Source: Bacteroidaceae bacterium (GTDB lineage: Bacteria > Bacteroidota > Bacteroidia > Bacteroidales > Bacteroidaceae). Taken from it: 51,060 nt of DNA. Made by a program: the position numbers and the translations under genes. Shown piece after piece: positions 33,434 through 41,229 of this stretch. Location: NCBI GenBank assembly GCA_024401055.1, contig JAKSLT010000011.1, positions 1 to 51,060 on the forward strand, in the 5' to 3' direction. Under the pieces are notes generated by a model. The model made no database searches, was not told the DNA's origin, and was given only the letters and a program-made list of their open reading frames with translations. The stretch's first letter is position 1, and each line of letters begins with the position of its first letter.

Positions 33434-36211
33434 TTAGAACTTCATTTTTCGGCCGTTCTTGATGAAGAGGTCGTGAGAATTGAGGGGGGCGTGCACGGCT
33501 GAGGGGGATGGGCGGCCCTGAAGGTCGAAAAGAATATCTTGCTTGCCCTTAAGATTGGAGGCTGGGCTGAGTAGGCCGTTCTTGTTCGGCTCTGTCATGT
33601 TGTTGATGCCTTCTTCATCGGAGATATCTTTCGCAAAGATGAATTGATACTGGCAACCGCTGTCGTTAAGGTTGTATTCGCTCGAGGCTCTCGACCCATA
33701 GCCCCAGTTGAGCACCTTGTAGTCCTCGTTTTCGTTGGATTGGTTCCACTCAGTGGTGCCGCTGACGATAATAAAGTGGTCTTTCTTGTTGGCAGGCAGC
33801 AGTTTCCAACCCTTGGCGGGGGCTGCGCTCACGGTAGTCAGGCCGCTGCCACTGTCAGCCGTGGAACTGACGAAGGAGGCGTCGGCATAGTTAACTATGT
33901 CCAGGCTTCCGTCAGCGCGCTGCACGAATTTCCAGTAAGAAGCCGCGGATGGCTGTTCGTCTCCTGTGATTACGCTCCCTACACCGCGGGATGTGGCGTA
34001 GCGATTGTCGCGTCCTGGTGTATGGAGGGCATAGTAGTATGACTTATTCGCGTCGCTGATTTTTGGGGAGCGGTCTTCCTGTTCGGGTTCCGGCTCTTCG
34101 CCCGTGAGGGTCTTGGTGGGCGAATAGATGAGGCCCTCAATGGCGTTCTTTCCCTCGGTGTCGGTGAGTACGAAGGTGAATTGCCACTTGTTTACCCGCA
34201 CTGTGCTGGCGTCAATCTCCACATAGGGAAGTTTGATGAACACTTTGTTCCATCCCTTCCGCAGAGTGACGATCAAGGGCTTGCGAGCCGTGAAGTTCTC
34301 GTTCGCTAGGTCTTTCTCAAGAGAGATACTCTTTCCTGCGTTCTGCCATGTTGGTGGGGCGATGCGCTCTCCGTTCAGCCAGATGTCGGAGCCTTTGTAG
34401 TCCCACTTGCCGTTGTTGGGCGCTTTGTCCTTTTCTGCGCGGCTGTAGTTCTGAAACTCAATCTGGGCGCCGACGGTGCGTTCCTCGTCGGGGTTATATA
34501 TATATGTATAGGCGTAGGTTGTTTGGCCCGTCTGCTGATTGGTACCCCAGATGCCGGGAATCCATGCGCCCCAGTGGTGATGCAAGCAAATACCTGCCCC
34601 AGTGGCCAGCGTCCAGCCGTATTTCTGGCCGCTGATGCTGACGTTCTCGGGCATTTCGCTCTCAAGGGCTTTGCAGTTTTCCCACTCAGGGAAACTTTTG
34701 CTCGCTTCTCCGCCATTATTAATGGGGTCGGAGAGGCGCCAGCGCACATTCGTCTGCTTTACGTAGGGAATGGGCTCCGCGCTGAGGCTATGCGCTTTGT
34801 GGAAGAGGAAACGTTGTTCCCAATTCTTAAAGTCGTCGTACTCCTCGCCGCTGTTGGGAATCACGGCGCCGACCTCCTCAATATACGCCTTGCCGCCGCC
34901 ACGCCAGGCGCGCTCTCCTGTGGCGAGGCCTACGGCAAAGATGTTGTTCTGGACGAGGATGTCTTCCTCGGTGGGCGTCTTGCGGTCGTTCCAGGGGCAG
35001 GAAATGACGCCCGCTGTCTCGCTGTCGCCCTTCGTTTTGCGGAGGAATGTACTGCGGTACACTCCTGCGATGTCGGCAAACACATCAAAGTGGTTGGAGT
35101 AGGTGTAGCGGCATTCTATGCAGGGCAGTCCTTTGATTTGCTTGCCTCTGTAGCTCCACACCTGCGCCATATCGCATCCCGCGTCTTTACTTACGGTGGT
35201 GTTCTCGGTAGGGCTCCACCACATTACGCGCTGCCCTTTGCTATGGACGTATTTTGACATCGCCGTGAGGAAATTCTCGCCGTCGATGGTCTTAATGTCT
35301 CGCTCGTCACCGCCCAGATGGATGTAGGGGGCGTGGGGAAAGCAGGCGATAACCTCGTTGAGGATAACTTTCAGTTCTTTCATTCCCTGCGTCGTCTGCA
35401 TGTCGTGCCCCATAGCGCGGGAGAAGGCCTGGCTGTGGCCTGGCATATCAATCTCCGGCACAATGTAAACGCCGTATTTATGCCCAAGCGCGTCCAACTC
35501 GCGGCATTGTTCCTGTGTGTAGTACTGCCCGGCAAAGCGCGTCATATTTCCGCTCGCCGTGAGTTGGGGGTAGGCTTCCACAGCGAAGCGCCAGGCTTGA
35601 TTTTCCGTCATGTGCCATTGAAAGAAGTTCAATTTGTAGCGGCTCAGAAGTTTCACTTGCTGCTTCAGTTCCTCGAAGGAAATGAACGAACGGCCCACGT
35701 CGTGCATAAAGCCTCTCACCTTGAAGGCGGCCCAATCCGTGATGTTCACGCACTCCAGGGCTTTGCTGTGGCCACCGTCTCCTTCGCCCAACTGTGCCAA
35801 TGTCTGCGCGGCCCGTATGACCCCGAGGCGACTTATGGCCCTTATTGCAATGGCATCGCCGTCGATGCGCAGCGTGTAGGCTTCGTTGTCGAATCCCGCC
35901 AGTATGGGTTCCGAGGCTCCCGCTATTGAGGCGACCTTCGTCACCGTAACCTGTGCGGTGGCCTCCTCCGAGAGGGTGCACCCCAGTTCGTCAGTAAACA
36001 CTTCGGCCAGCAAATCAACGTCCTCAAAATCGCTTACAATCTTTACGGGTCGGCCCAAGGCGAAGGGCTGTCCTGTGCCCGCTTTCACCTTATGGGGCAT
36101 TGGCAGCAGGTGCTGCATTCCCGGCAGGGCGTCATTGGAATAGGTCTCCACCTCGGCGGAGACCTCCGTGACGCACAGTGAGAGCAACATGAGCAGGCCT
36201 ACGCCACACAT
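33434..36211 (-). CDS. Secreted GH20 beta-N-acetylhexosaminidase with C-terminal accessory domains
   Basis: A 925-residue exported protein. The signal peptide is residues 1-19, the GH20 N-terminal domain about 35-160, and the catalytic barrel about 164-480, with NFFQWHMTENQAWRF and the Asp302-Glu303 catalytic pair in IHLGGDERD. It removes terminal GlcNAc or GalNAc from glycans, for example host mucins. Residues of about 550-690 look like a carbohydrate-binding beta-sandwich (TLRKGWNKVFIKLPY). About 715-865 may be a beta-trefoil similar to that in the BspA-like protein at 20667. The tail is FDLQGRPSP ... FIKNGRKMKF. ATG 36211 was chosen over a TTG upstream. It is the first of four closely spaced envelope or glycan genes. 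Confidence 0.88.
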   Translation of the reverse strand: MCGVGLLMLLSLCVTEVSAEVETYSNDALPGMQHLLPMPHKVKAGTGQPFALGRPVKIVSDFEDVDLLAEVFTDELGCTLSEEATAQVTVTKVASIAGASEPILAGFDNEAYTLRIDGDAIAIRAISRLGVIRAAQTLAQLGEGDGGHSKALECVNITDWAAFKVRGFMHDVGRSFISFEELKQQVKLLSRYKLNFFQWHMTENQAWRFAVEAYPQLTASGNMTRFAGQYYTQEQCRELDALGHKYGVYIVPEIDMPGHSQAFSRAMGHDMQTTQGMKELKVILNEVIACFPHAPYIHLGGDERDIKTIDGENFLTAMSKYVHSKGQRVMWWSPTENTTVSKDAGCDMAQVWSYRGKQIKGLPCIECRYTYSNHFDVFADIAGVYRSTFLRKTKGDSETAGVISCPWNDRKTPTEEDILVQNNIFAVGLATGERAWRGGGKAYIEEVGAVIPNSGEEYDDFKNWEQRFLFHKAHSLSAEPIPYVKQTNVRWRLSDPINNGGEASKSFPEWENCKALESEMPENVSISGQKYGWTLATGAGICLHHHWGAWIPGIWGTNQQTGQTTYAYTYIYNPDEERTVGAQIEFQNYSRAEKDKAPNNGKWDYKGSDIWLNGERIAPPTWQNAGKSISLEKDLANENFTARKPLIVTLRKGWNKVFIKLPYVEIDASTVRVNKWQFTFVLTDTEGKNAIEGLIYSPTKTLTGEEPEPEQEDRSPKISDANKSYYYALHTPGRDNRYATSRGVGSVITGDEQPSAASYWKFVQRADGSLDIVNYADASFVSSTADSGSGLTTVSAAPAKGWKLLPANKKDHFIIVSGTTEWNQSNENEDYKVLNWGYGSRASSEYNLNDSGCQYQFIFAKDISDEEGINNMTEPNKNGLLSPASNLKGKQDILFDLQGRPSPSAVHAPLNSHDLFIKNGRKMKF

Positions 36212-36269
36212 TCTTATATATAAATATCTCAATTGCAAATACCCTTTTTCCTTTTTCTGATTTTACTTC

Positions 36270-37655
36270 TCATCCGAAGAGTTCGCGCAGGGCTTGCTCC
36301 ACACGGCCTACGGGGGTAATCTCTATGCCGCGGAAGAGTTTCAGGTTGAGGCCCTTTATGTTGTTTTCCGGCACGAGTATTCGCTGGAAGCCGAGTTTCT
36401 GGGCCTCGGCTATGCGCTGTTCGATGCGGCTTACGGGGCGTATCTCTCCGCTCAAGCCTACCTCGCCGCACATGCAGGTGGTGGAGTCGATAGCCGTGTC
36501 AACGTTTGAGGAGAGTACGGCGGCGATGACGGCGAGGTCCATCGCCGTGTCGGCCACGCGGAGGCCGCCGGCGATATTCAGGAACACGTCCTTCTGCATC
36601 AGTTTGAAGCCTACGCGCTTTTCCAGCACGGCCAGCAGCATGTTGAGGCGCCGGAGGTCGAAGCCTGTGGCCGAGCGTTGGGGTGTGCCGTAGGCAGCCG
36701 AGGACACGAGGGCCTGCGTCTCTATGAGGAAAGGCCTTACGCCCTCAATGGCGGCGGTGATGGCTATGCCGCTGAGCTCTTGTTTCTGTTGGGAGAGGAG
36801 GAGTTCCGAAGGATTGTCCACGGGACGCAGACCCTCGGCGCGCATCTCGTAGATGCCCAGCTCGGAGGTAGAGCCGAAGCGGTTTTTAATGGAGCGCAGT
36901 ATGCGGTAGAAGTAATGGCGGTCGCCTTCAAACTGCAGCACTGTATCGACGATGTGCTCCAGCACTTTCGGGCCGGCAATGCTGCCTTCCTTTGTGATAT
37001 GGCCTACGATGAGCACGGGCACGGCGTTTTCCTTGGCGAATTTCAACAGCGCCGCGGCACTCTCGCGAATCTGCGTGATGCTGCCCGGCGAAGACTCCAC
37101 GCCCTCCACGCTCATCGTCTGTATGGAGTCGATGATGAGGAGTTCAGGTTGCAGGTTCTTGCAGTGGGTGAGGATTTGCTCGATGCGTGTCTCGCAGATG
37201 AGATAGAGAGACCCATCCCCGTTGGGGGCAGGCTGCCGCTTGCTGAGTCGGTCGGCGCGCAGTTTTATCTGCCGTTCGCTCTCCTCTCCCGAGGCATAGA
37301 GCACGCGGCGTTCGCTCAGGCCGAGGATGGTCTGTAGGAGCAACGTGGATTTGCCTATACCCGGTTCGCCGCCGATGAGCACGAGGCTCCCCGGTACGAG
37401 ACCGCCGCCCAGCACGCGGTTGAGTTCGGCATCGTGCATGTCGATGCGGGGCTCCTCCTCGGCATTGACGTTGGAGAGGAGTATGGGCTTGGCCTCGGCA
37501 CTTCCCGTACCGCTCCAAGCGGGGGAAGACTTTGCCGGACGAATGGTCATCTCCTTGAAGGTGTTCCACTCGCCGCAGGCGGGGCAGCGCCCCTGCCATT
37601 TTGGCGACTCGTGGCCGCAGCCGGCGCAGACGTAAACGGTTTTTTCTTTTGCCAT
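36270..37655 (-). CDS. radA: DNA repair protein RadA (Sms)
   Basis: A 461-residue RadA, a RecA-like helicase that helps branch migration in recombination. It has an N-terminal four-cysteine zinc finger (CAGCGHES ... CPACGEW), Walker A GEPGIGKSTLLLQ, the RadA-specific KNRFGSTSELGIYEM and a C-terminal Lon-protease-like domain (from about 300). The start is ATG 37655, giving MAKEKTVYVC. Between the RecA motifs, RQPAPNGDGSLYL carries a short extra stretch encoded by CCCATCCCCGTTGGGGGCAGG, which may be a small palindromic insert. It lies 16 bases after the MerR-family gene on the same strand. Confidence 0.94.
   Translation of the reverse strand: MAKEKTVYVCAGCGHESPKWQGRCPACGEWNTFKEMTIRPAKSSPAWSGTGSAEAKPILLSNVNAEEEPRIDMHDAELNRVLGGGLVPGSLVLIGGEPGIGKSTLLLQTILGLSERRVLYASGEESERQIKLRADRLSKRQPAPNGDGSLYLICETRIEQILTHCKNLQPELLIIDSIQTMSVEGVESSPGSITQIRESAAALLKFAKENAVPVLIVGHITKEGSIAGPKVLEHIVDTVLQFEGDRHYFYRILRSIKNRFGSTSELGIYEMRAEGLRPVDNPSELLLSQQKQELSGIAITAAIEGVRPFLIETQALVSSAAYGTPQRSATGFDLRRLNMLLAVLEKRVGFKLMQKDVFLNIAGGLRVADTAMDLAVIAAVLSSNVDTAIDSTTCMCGEVGLSGEIRPVSRIEQRIAEAQKLGFQRILVPENNIKGLNLKLFRGIEITPVGRVEQALRELFG
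37208..37240. repeat. Possible short palindromic insert within radA
   Basis: CCCATCCCCGTTGGGGGCAGG forms a small hairpin like the CCTCCCCCGTTGGGGGAG unit at 27785. It encodes residues (PAPNGDG) that I believe lack a counterpart in other RadA proteins; an alignment would be needed to confirm this. Confidence 0.35.
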
Positions 37656-37671
37656 AGAGGAGGATGTGCAA

Positions 37672-38019
37672 TTACAGCTGGCCAATCTCTTTCTTGATGG
37701 CCACGAGCTCGGTGCGAAGCTGGCGCAGGCGATCCACGACCTCGGTCTGCTGCGACTGGCCTTCCTTGTTCTTCTTCAGAAGTTCGCGGGCAGCAGAGAG
37801 TTTCAGGCCGCGCACCTTCACAAGGTTATACACCACGCGGATTTTCTCCAGGTCGTCCTTCGTGTAGTGGCGAATGTTGCGGGCGCCCTTTTTCGGCGCA
37901 ATCTGCTGCGGGAACTCCTTTTCCCAGAAGCGCAGGGTGGTCTCGTTGATCTCAAAAATCTTGGCTACCTCGCTGATGGAGTAGAATTGCTTGAGGTCTT
38001 TGTTAAGGTTGAGTGCCAT
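37672..38019 (-). CDS. MerR-family transcriptional regulator
   Basis: A 115-residue protein with a winged-helix MerR DNA-binding domain at residues 7-80: FYSISEVAKIFEINETTLRFWEKEFP, spaced as YSISEVAKIFEI then TTLRFWEKEF, followed by IRHYTKDDLEKI. A helical dimerisation tail follows (VVDRLRQLRTELVAIKKEI). There is no ligand domain, as in the small MerR-like proteins common beside housekeeping genes in Bacteroidetes. The start ATG 38019 fits the promoter at 38047-38077; the open frame extends further upstream to 38049, which would overlap the promoter. Its targets are unknown. It probably heads a transcript with radA. Confidence 0.85.
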   Translation of the reverse strand: MALNLNKDLKQFYSISEVAKIFEINETTLRFWEKEFPQQIAPKKGARNIRHYTKDDLEKIRVVYNLVKVRGLKLSAARELLKKNKEGQSQQTEVVDRLRQLRTELVAIKKEIGQL

Positions 38020-38046
38020 AGTATTATAGATATTTGTTTTCGCGTA

Positions 38047-38077
38047 CAAAGTTAGTTTAATTTCAGTTTCCGGGCAA
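38047..38077 (-). promoter_or_regulatory. Promoter for the merR-radA unit
   Basis: On the minus strand, TTG (38075-38077), 20 bases, then TAACTTTG (38047-38054). The -33 box lies within the last codons of tilS. The leader to ATG 38019 would be about 20 bases. Confidence 0.72.
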
Positions 38078-39337
38078 GTCTTCGGCCCGGAATTGCAGTA
38101 TTTCAGTCGTTTCCTCGCTTAAAGCGACACGCTGACTTATCGTTTCGCCGCACAGCCACACTATTCCCTTTTGGTCGCACACTACGCGCTGCCGCATCTT
38201 GTCCGTGCGCGAGCGGTGGCGGTCGGTGAGGTAGTCGCTCACGAGCTTCGTGCCCTTCATGCCATAGGGTTGGAAGCGGTCGCCCTCCTCAATCGTGCGG
38301 CAGTAGAACGGCGGCACGGCTTTGCTGGCGTCTATGAGGGCGCAGTCCTTGCGCCGTATGTCGTCGCGGCTGGTGGTGACGTGGGGCTCTACGGGCGTAG
38401 GTTCTATGCGGCGCGGCTTCATCCGTACCTCTATACCTGCCGCCGTGCGGCTCACTATAAGGGGCGCGGCCTTCTCCTCGTCTGCGCTTTCAGCCAGCAC
38501 GGCCCCCACGCGGGTGTCTTCGGAGAAGGGGATGCGCAGTCCGTCGGGCAGGATGAGGCAATGCTCCACGGCCCAGTTCTCCTGCGTCGTTGCGATGAGG
38601 CGCTCGGCTTCCTGCAGATGCCGGACGGCCTGGGCAATGTGCTCGTCGGCCTGCGGGTTGAGGCGCCGCAGGAGCGGCAGGAGTTCGTGGCGCACGAGGT
38701 TGCGCTGATAGCGCGTGTCAGTGTTAGTGCTGTCCTCCACCCACTCTTGCCCGCGCTCGCGCAGATACTCGCGCAGTTCTTCGCGTGTATAATTAAGGAG
38801 TGGCCGGCACACGTGCCCTTGCACGGGCAGCATGCCCCGCAGACCCGCCAGCCCCGTGCCGCGCACGAGGTTGAGGAGCAGCGTCTCCACCTGGTCGTCG
38901 CGGTGGTGGGCGGTGCAGACGTAGTCGAGGCCTTCGCTGACGAGCAGCGTTTCAAACCATTCGTAGCGCAGCCTTCGGGCGGTCATCTCAATGCTTTCAC
39001 CCGTGCGTCGCGCTTCCTCCTCCGTTTGGAAATGCCTTACGTGCAGCGTGACGCTGTGCTCCTCGCACAGCCGTCGCACGAATGCCTCGTCGCGCTCGCT
39101 TTCCTCGCCGCGCAGATGGAAGTTGCAGTGGGCCGCCACGGGCTGCACGCCTTGCTCAAGGAGCATCAGCAGGAGCGCCACGCTGTCCGCCCCGCCGCTG
39201 AGGGCCAGAAGGAAGGACGGCGCGCCCGTAGGCATAGCAGCCCCCTTCCGCTGCGCACACTCCGTGGCGCAGCACCTCCCCCCCTGTAGGGGGAGGGAGA
39301 TACCTCTAAAGGACGGGTGGTTTTGGGTCTTACTCAT
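38063..39337 (-). CDS. tilS: tRNA(Ile)-lysidine synthase
   Basis: A PP-loop ATPase that changes C34 of the tRNA-Ile with anticodon CAU to lysidine, so that it reads AUA. The PP-loop is FLLALSGGADSVALL. AHHRDDQVETLLLNL and GLRGM match the family core, and a TilS C-terminal domain follows (RFQPYGMKGTKLVSDYL). The N-terminus is uncertain. Starting at ATG 39337 gives 424 residues, but the first 35 are largely encoded by a palindromic element (ISLPLQGGRCCATECAQ). Starting at ATG 39235 leaves only six residues before the LLALSGG strand. Either way the usual N-terminal helix seems to be missing or replaced. Confidence 0.9.
   Translation of the reverse strand: MSKTQNHPSFRGISLPLQGGRCCATECAQRKGAAMPTGAPSFLLALSGGADSVALLLMLLEQGVQPVAAHCNFHLRGEESERDEAFVRRLCEEHSVTLHVRHFQTEEEARRTGESIEMTARRLRYEWFETLLVSEGLDYVCTAHHRDDQVETLLLNLVRGTGLAGLRGMLPVQGHVCRPLLNYTREELREYLRERGQEWVEDSTNTDTRYQRNLVRHELLPLLRRLNPQADEHIAQAVRHLQEAERLIATTQENWAVEHCLILPDGLRIPFSEDTRVGAVLAESADEEKAAPLIVSRTAAGIEVRMKPRRIEPTPVEPHVTTSRDDIRRKDCALIDASKAVPPFYCRTIEEGDRFQPYGMKGTKLVSDYLTDRHRSRTDKMRQRVVCDQKGIVWLCGETISQRVALSEETTEILQFRAEDLPGN
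39238..39330. repeat. G+C-rich palindromic element at the tilS start
   Basis: CTGCGCACACTCCGTGGCGCAG (a stem-loop of GCTGCGC and GCGCAGC) is followed by a CCTCCCCCCCTGTAGGGGGAGG hairpin read as two short arms, then GATACCTCTAAAGG and TTTTGGGTCTT. It shares GATACCTCTA and the GGGTCTT end with the copy at 28804-28883. Confidence 0.8.
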
Positions 39338-39406
39338 ATAATATTCAGAGCACTTGTTACAGTACTGAATCCCCTTCCTCACACTATGTTTTCAGTCGGG
39401 GGCATT

Positions 39407-39465
39407 ATTCCCCTCCCTATGGGGGAGGGGTGGCAGCAGCGGGTGCTGCTGCCGAGGTGGGGCTG
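39407..39465. repeat. G+C-rich palindromic element between tilS and the radical SAM gene
   Basis: CCCCTCCCTATGGGGGAGGGG is a hairpin, followed by GGCAGCAGCGGGTGCTGCTGCC, a second stem. It ends 5 bases before the radical SAM stop codon and may act as its terminator. Confidence 0.75.
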
Positions 39466-39470
39466 TTGTG

Positions 39471-40244
39471 CTAATAACTCACCGACACGCTGAATCCTTC
39501 GCCTTTCAGTCTCTCGCCGATGGCGTCGAGCGTTTCGCGCGAGGCCTTTTCCAGTCCTGCTGTGGGCGTCTCGCGGTCGATTGTGTAAATCATCACCTGC
39601 GAGGGCTTTATGCGGTGGAGGGCGGCAATCCAGGGCAGGAGGAAACGGTCGGCAGTGTTGTCCACCGACGTGCCGTCGGCCAGGCGGCCCGTCATAAACA
39701 TAGTCTGTATGATTACGTGCCCGTTGAAGGCGCAGAGGGCCTCAACGACCTTCTCCACGTCGTAGCCCGGGGCGGGGCAGTCCACCAGACGGATATAGTC
39801 CATGTCCACCGTGTCGAGTTTCTGGATATTGTTGTCCACGCGCATCAGCGCCTCGCGCACGGCGGGCCGGTGGGCGGCGGTGGCGTTGGAGAGCACGCTC
39901 ACCTTGGCCCCGGGGAAATAGCGGTCGCGCAGGCTTATTGTGTCGCTGATGATGCCTGGGAAATCGGGATGCAGCGTGGGCTCGCCGTTTCCGGCGAACG
40001 TCAGCACGTCGAGCGCCTCGCCCTTCTCCTTGCGCGTGGCCAGCACGTGTTCCAGGGCGTCGCGCACTTCCTCGCGCGTGGGGCGCGGCCGACGGGGGCG
40101 TTGCGTGTTGCGGCCGCACTCGCAGTAAAGGCAATCGAAGGAGCACAATTTCCCGTCCTCCGGCATAAGGTTGATGCCAAGCGACACACCGAGCCGCCGG
40201 GAGTGCACGGGTCCGAAAATAGGGCTGGGGTAAAGTATCGTCAT
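39471..40244 (-). CDS. Radical SAM protein (COG0731-like)
   Basis: A 257-residue radical SAM enzyme. The [4Fe-4S] cluster motif is CSFDCLYCE (CxxxCxxC), followed by the GNGEPTLHPDFPG stretch, which carries the GGE-type SAM-binding motif as GNGEPT. The group is related to the archaeal wybutosine enzyme Taw1 by sequence pattern, but bacterial members act on unknown substrates. The start ATG 40244 fits the promoter at 40270-40300. The open frame upstream of it (to 40310) runs into repeats and is rejected as coding. It is cytosolic. Confidence 0.85.
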   Translation of the reverse strand: MTILYPSPIFGPVHSRRLGVSLGINLMPEDGKLCSFDCLYCECGRNTQRPRRPRPTREEVRDALEHVLATRKEKGEALDVLTFAGNGEPTLHPDFPGIISDTISLRDRYFPGAKVSVLSNATAAHRPAVREALMRVDNNIQKLDTVDMDYIRLVDCPAPGYDVEKVVEALCAFNGHVIIQTMFMTGRLADGTSVDNTADRFLLPWIAALHRIKPSQVMIYTIDRETPTAGLEKASRETLDAIGERLKGEGFSVSVSY

Positions 40245-40269
40245 TAAGAACTGTTCTTTATATGTGCTG

Positions 40270-40300
40270 CAAAGATACGAATAAGCGAGCGAAAAACAAA
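40270..40300 (-). promoter_or_regulatory. Promoter for the radical SAM gene
   Basis: On the minus strand, TTTG (40297-40300), 19 bases, then TATCTTTG (40270-40277): a full match to the Bacteroidetes consensus, about 25 bases before the ATG. It lies in the first copy of a 61-bp direct repeat. Confidence 0.78.
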
Positions 40301-40420
40301 GGAAAGCCACGCTTTTCTTTGCTTTTCCGAGCGAAAGTATCTAAGGCCGCAGGCCAAAGTACGAATAAGCGAGCGAAAAACAAAGGAAAGCAGCGCTTTT
40401 CTTTGCTTTTCCGAGCGAAA
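40276..40420. repeat. Two 61-bp direct repeats carrying promoter elements
   Basis: Copies at 40276-40336 and 40360-40420 match at 59 of 61 bases, offset by 84. Each begins TACGAATAAGCGAGCG and contains a GGAAAGC / GCTTTTCC hairpin. The first copy holds the radical SAM promoter. The second ends in TACTTTGG instead of TATCTTTG, so its -7 box is one base short. Confidence 0.88.
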
Positions 40421-40528
40421 AGCGACCACAGAAGCAGAATGGAGCGCAAATATACGCCCCGGCCTGCCGGCGCGTCGCCTTTTCAGAGAGCAAAGGGGCG
40501 TTTCATGCGGTGTCGGAAAGCGTGCACT

Positions 40529-41030
40529 TTTTGTCAAAATATTTTTAGATTTTAGTGTCGATTTTAGGGGTGCGGAGCGCGCCGGAAAATTTTCGCGTGG
40601 AAATAAGCGAATTTTGAGAGGTGTTGAATGACGTGAGACAATACCCTGTAATCCAGCTTGATACAACACCGCAAACGTCCAAAATCAATGCGAAACGGCG
40701 GATTTCAGCCGTTCCGCACCGCACTAGTCCCCTTTCAGTGCGAAAAACAGCCCCCGCGCGACCCCTCCGACGGACGAAAAAAGGCAGAAAAGGAGAAGCC
40801 CTGCGCACTAGTCCCCTTTCCGTGCGCACTAGTTCCCTTTTAATTGAAATTAGTTCCCATTTAATTTGAATTAGTCCCCATTCCGTGCGCACTAGTTCCC
40901 ATTTAATTCGCCCTAAAAGAGAAGTGCGCCGCAGGGAAAGGGCGAAAGTGCGCACTGAAACTGACAAAGTCAACACAGGAAGGGATGAAAAACGGACAGA
41001 ATCCCGTACAGGATTTTGTCAAAATATTTT
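40529..41030. repeat. 17-bp perfect direct repeats flanking an intergenic segment
   Basis: TTTTGTCAAAATATTTT occurs at 40529-40545 and again at 41014-41030. The segment between them includes the 21-bp array. Apart from the repeats listed here, the gap 40245-41229 shows no gene I can support. Confidence 0.7.
40725..40913. repeat. Array of 21-bp imperfect repeats
   Basis: Units start with TAGT at 40809, 40830, 40851, 40872 and 40893, an exact 21-bp period. A further unit at 40725 lies 84 bases (4 x 21) earlier. The unit pattern is TAGTYCCCnTTnnnTnnnnnC. Some copies carry CCGTGCGCAC and others AATTGAAAT. On the minus strand each unit reads as seven codons, giving heptads such as RTEWGLI, QIKWELI and SIKRELV. 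Confidence 0.85.
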
Positions 41031-41170
41031 ACAGTTTCGCAAGTCTCCCTCCGGGTCTTTTTTGACCCGTCCGGCGGGGTGGGAGAGGGAAGGCCTGACA
41101 CCTCGGCGTGGCACTCGTGCGAAGGGGACAAGAGCGGACGCGTCTTTTCTTTAGAAAAGTGTGGAGAAAA

Positions 41171-41202
41171 TTTGGCCAAATGCGGGTTAATTCGTAATTT
41201 TG
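41171..41202 (+). promoter_or_regulatory. Promoter for the IMP cyclohydrolase gene and possibly the mre operon
   Basis: TTTG (41171-41174), 20 bases, then TAATTTTG (41195-41202): a full consensus match, with a leader of about 20 bases to ATG 41230. Confidence 0.8.
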
Positions 41203-41229
41203 CAGTCCCACTTGAATTTTAATAATAAT

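Noticed and set aside
40545-40976. A 143-residue minus-strand open frame including the heptad array as a real gene
   Set aside because: Flanking residues have no family likeness, no promoter fits and the start is arbitrary. It is kept only as a finding on the array, not as an annotated gene.
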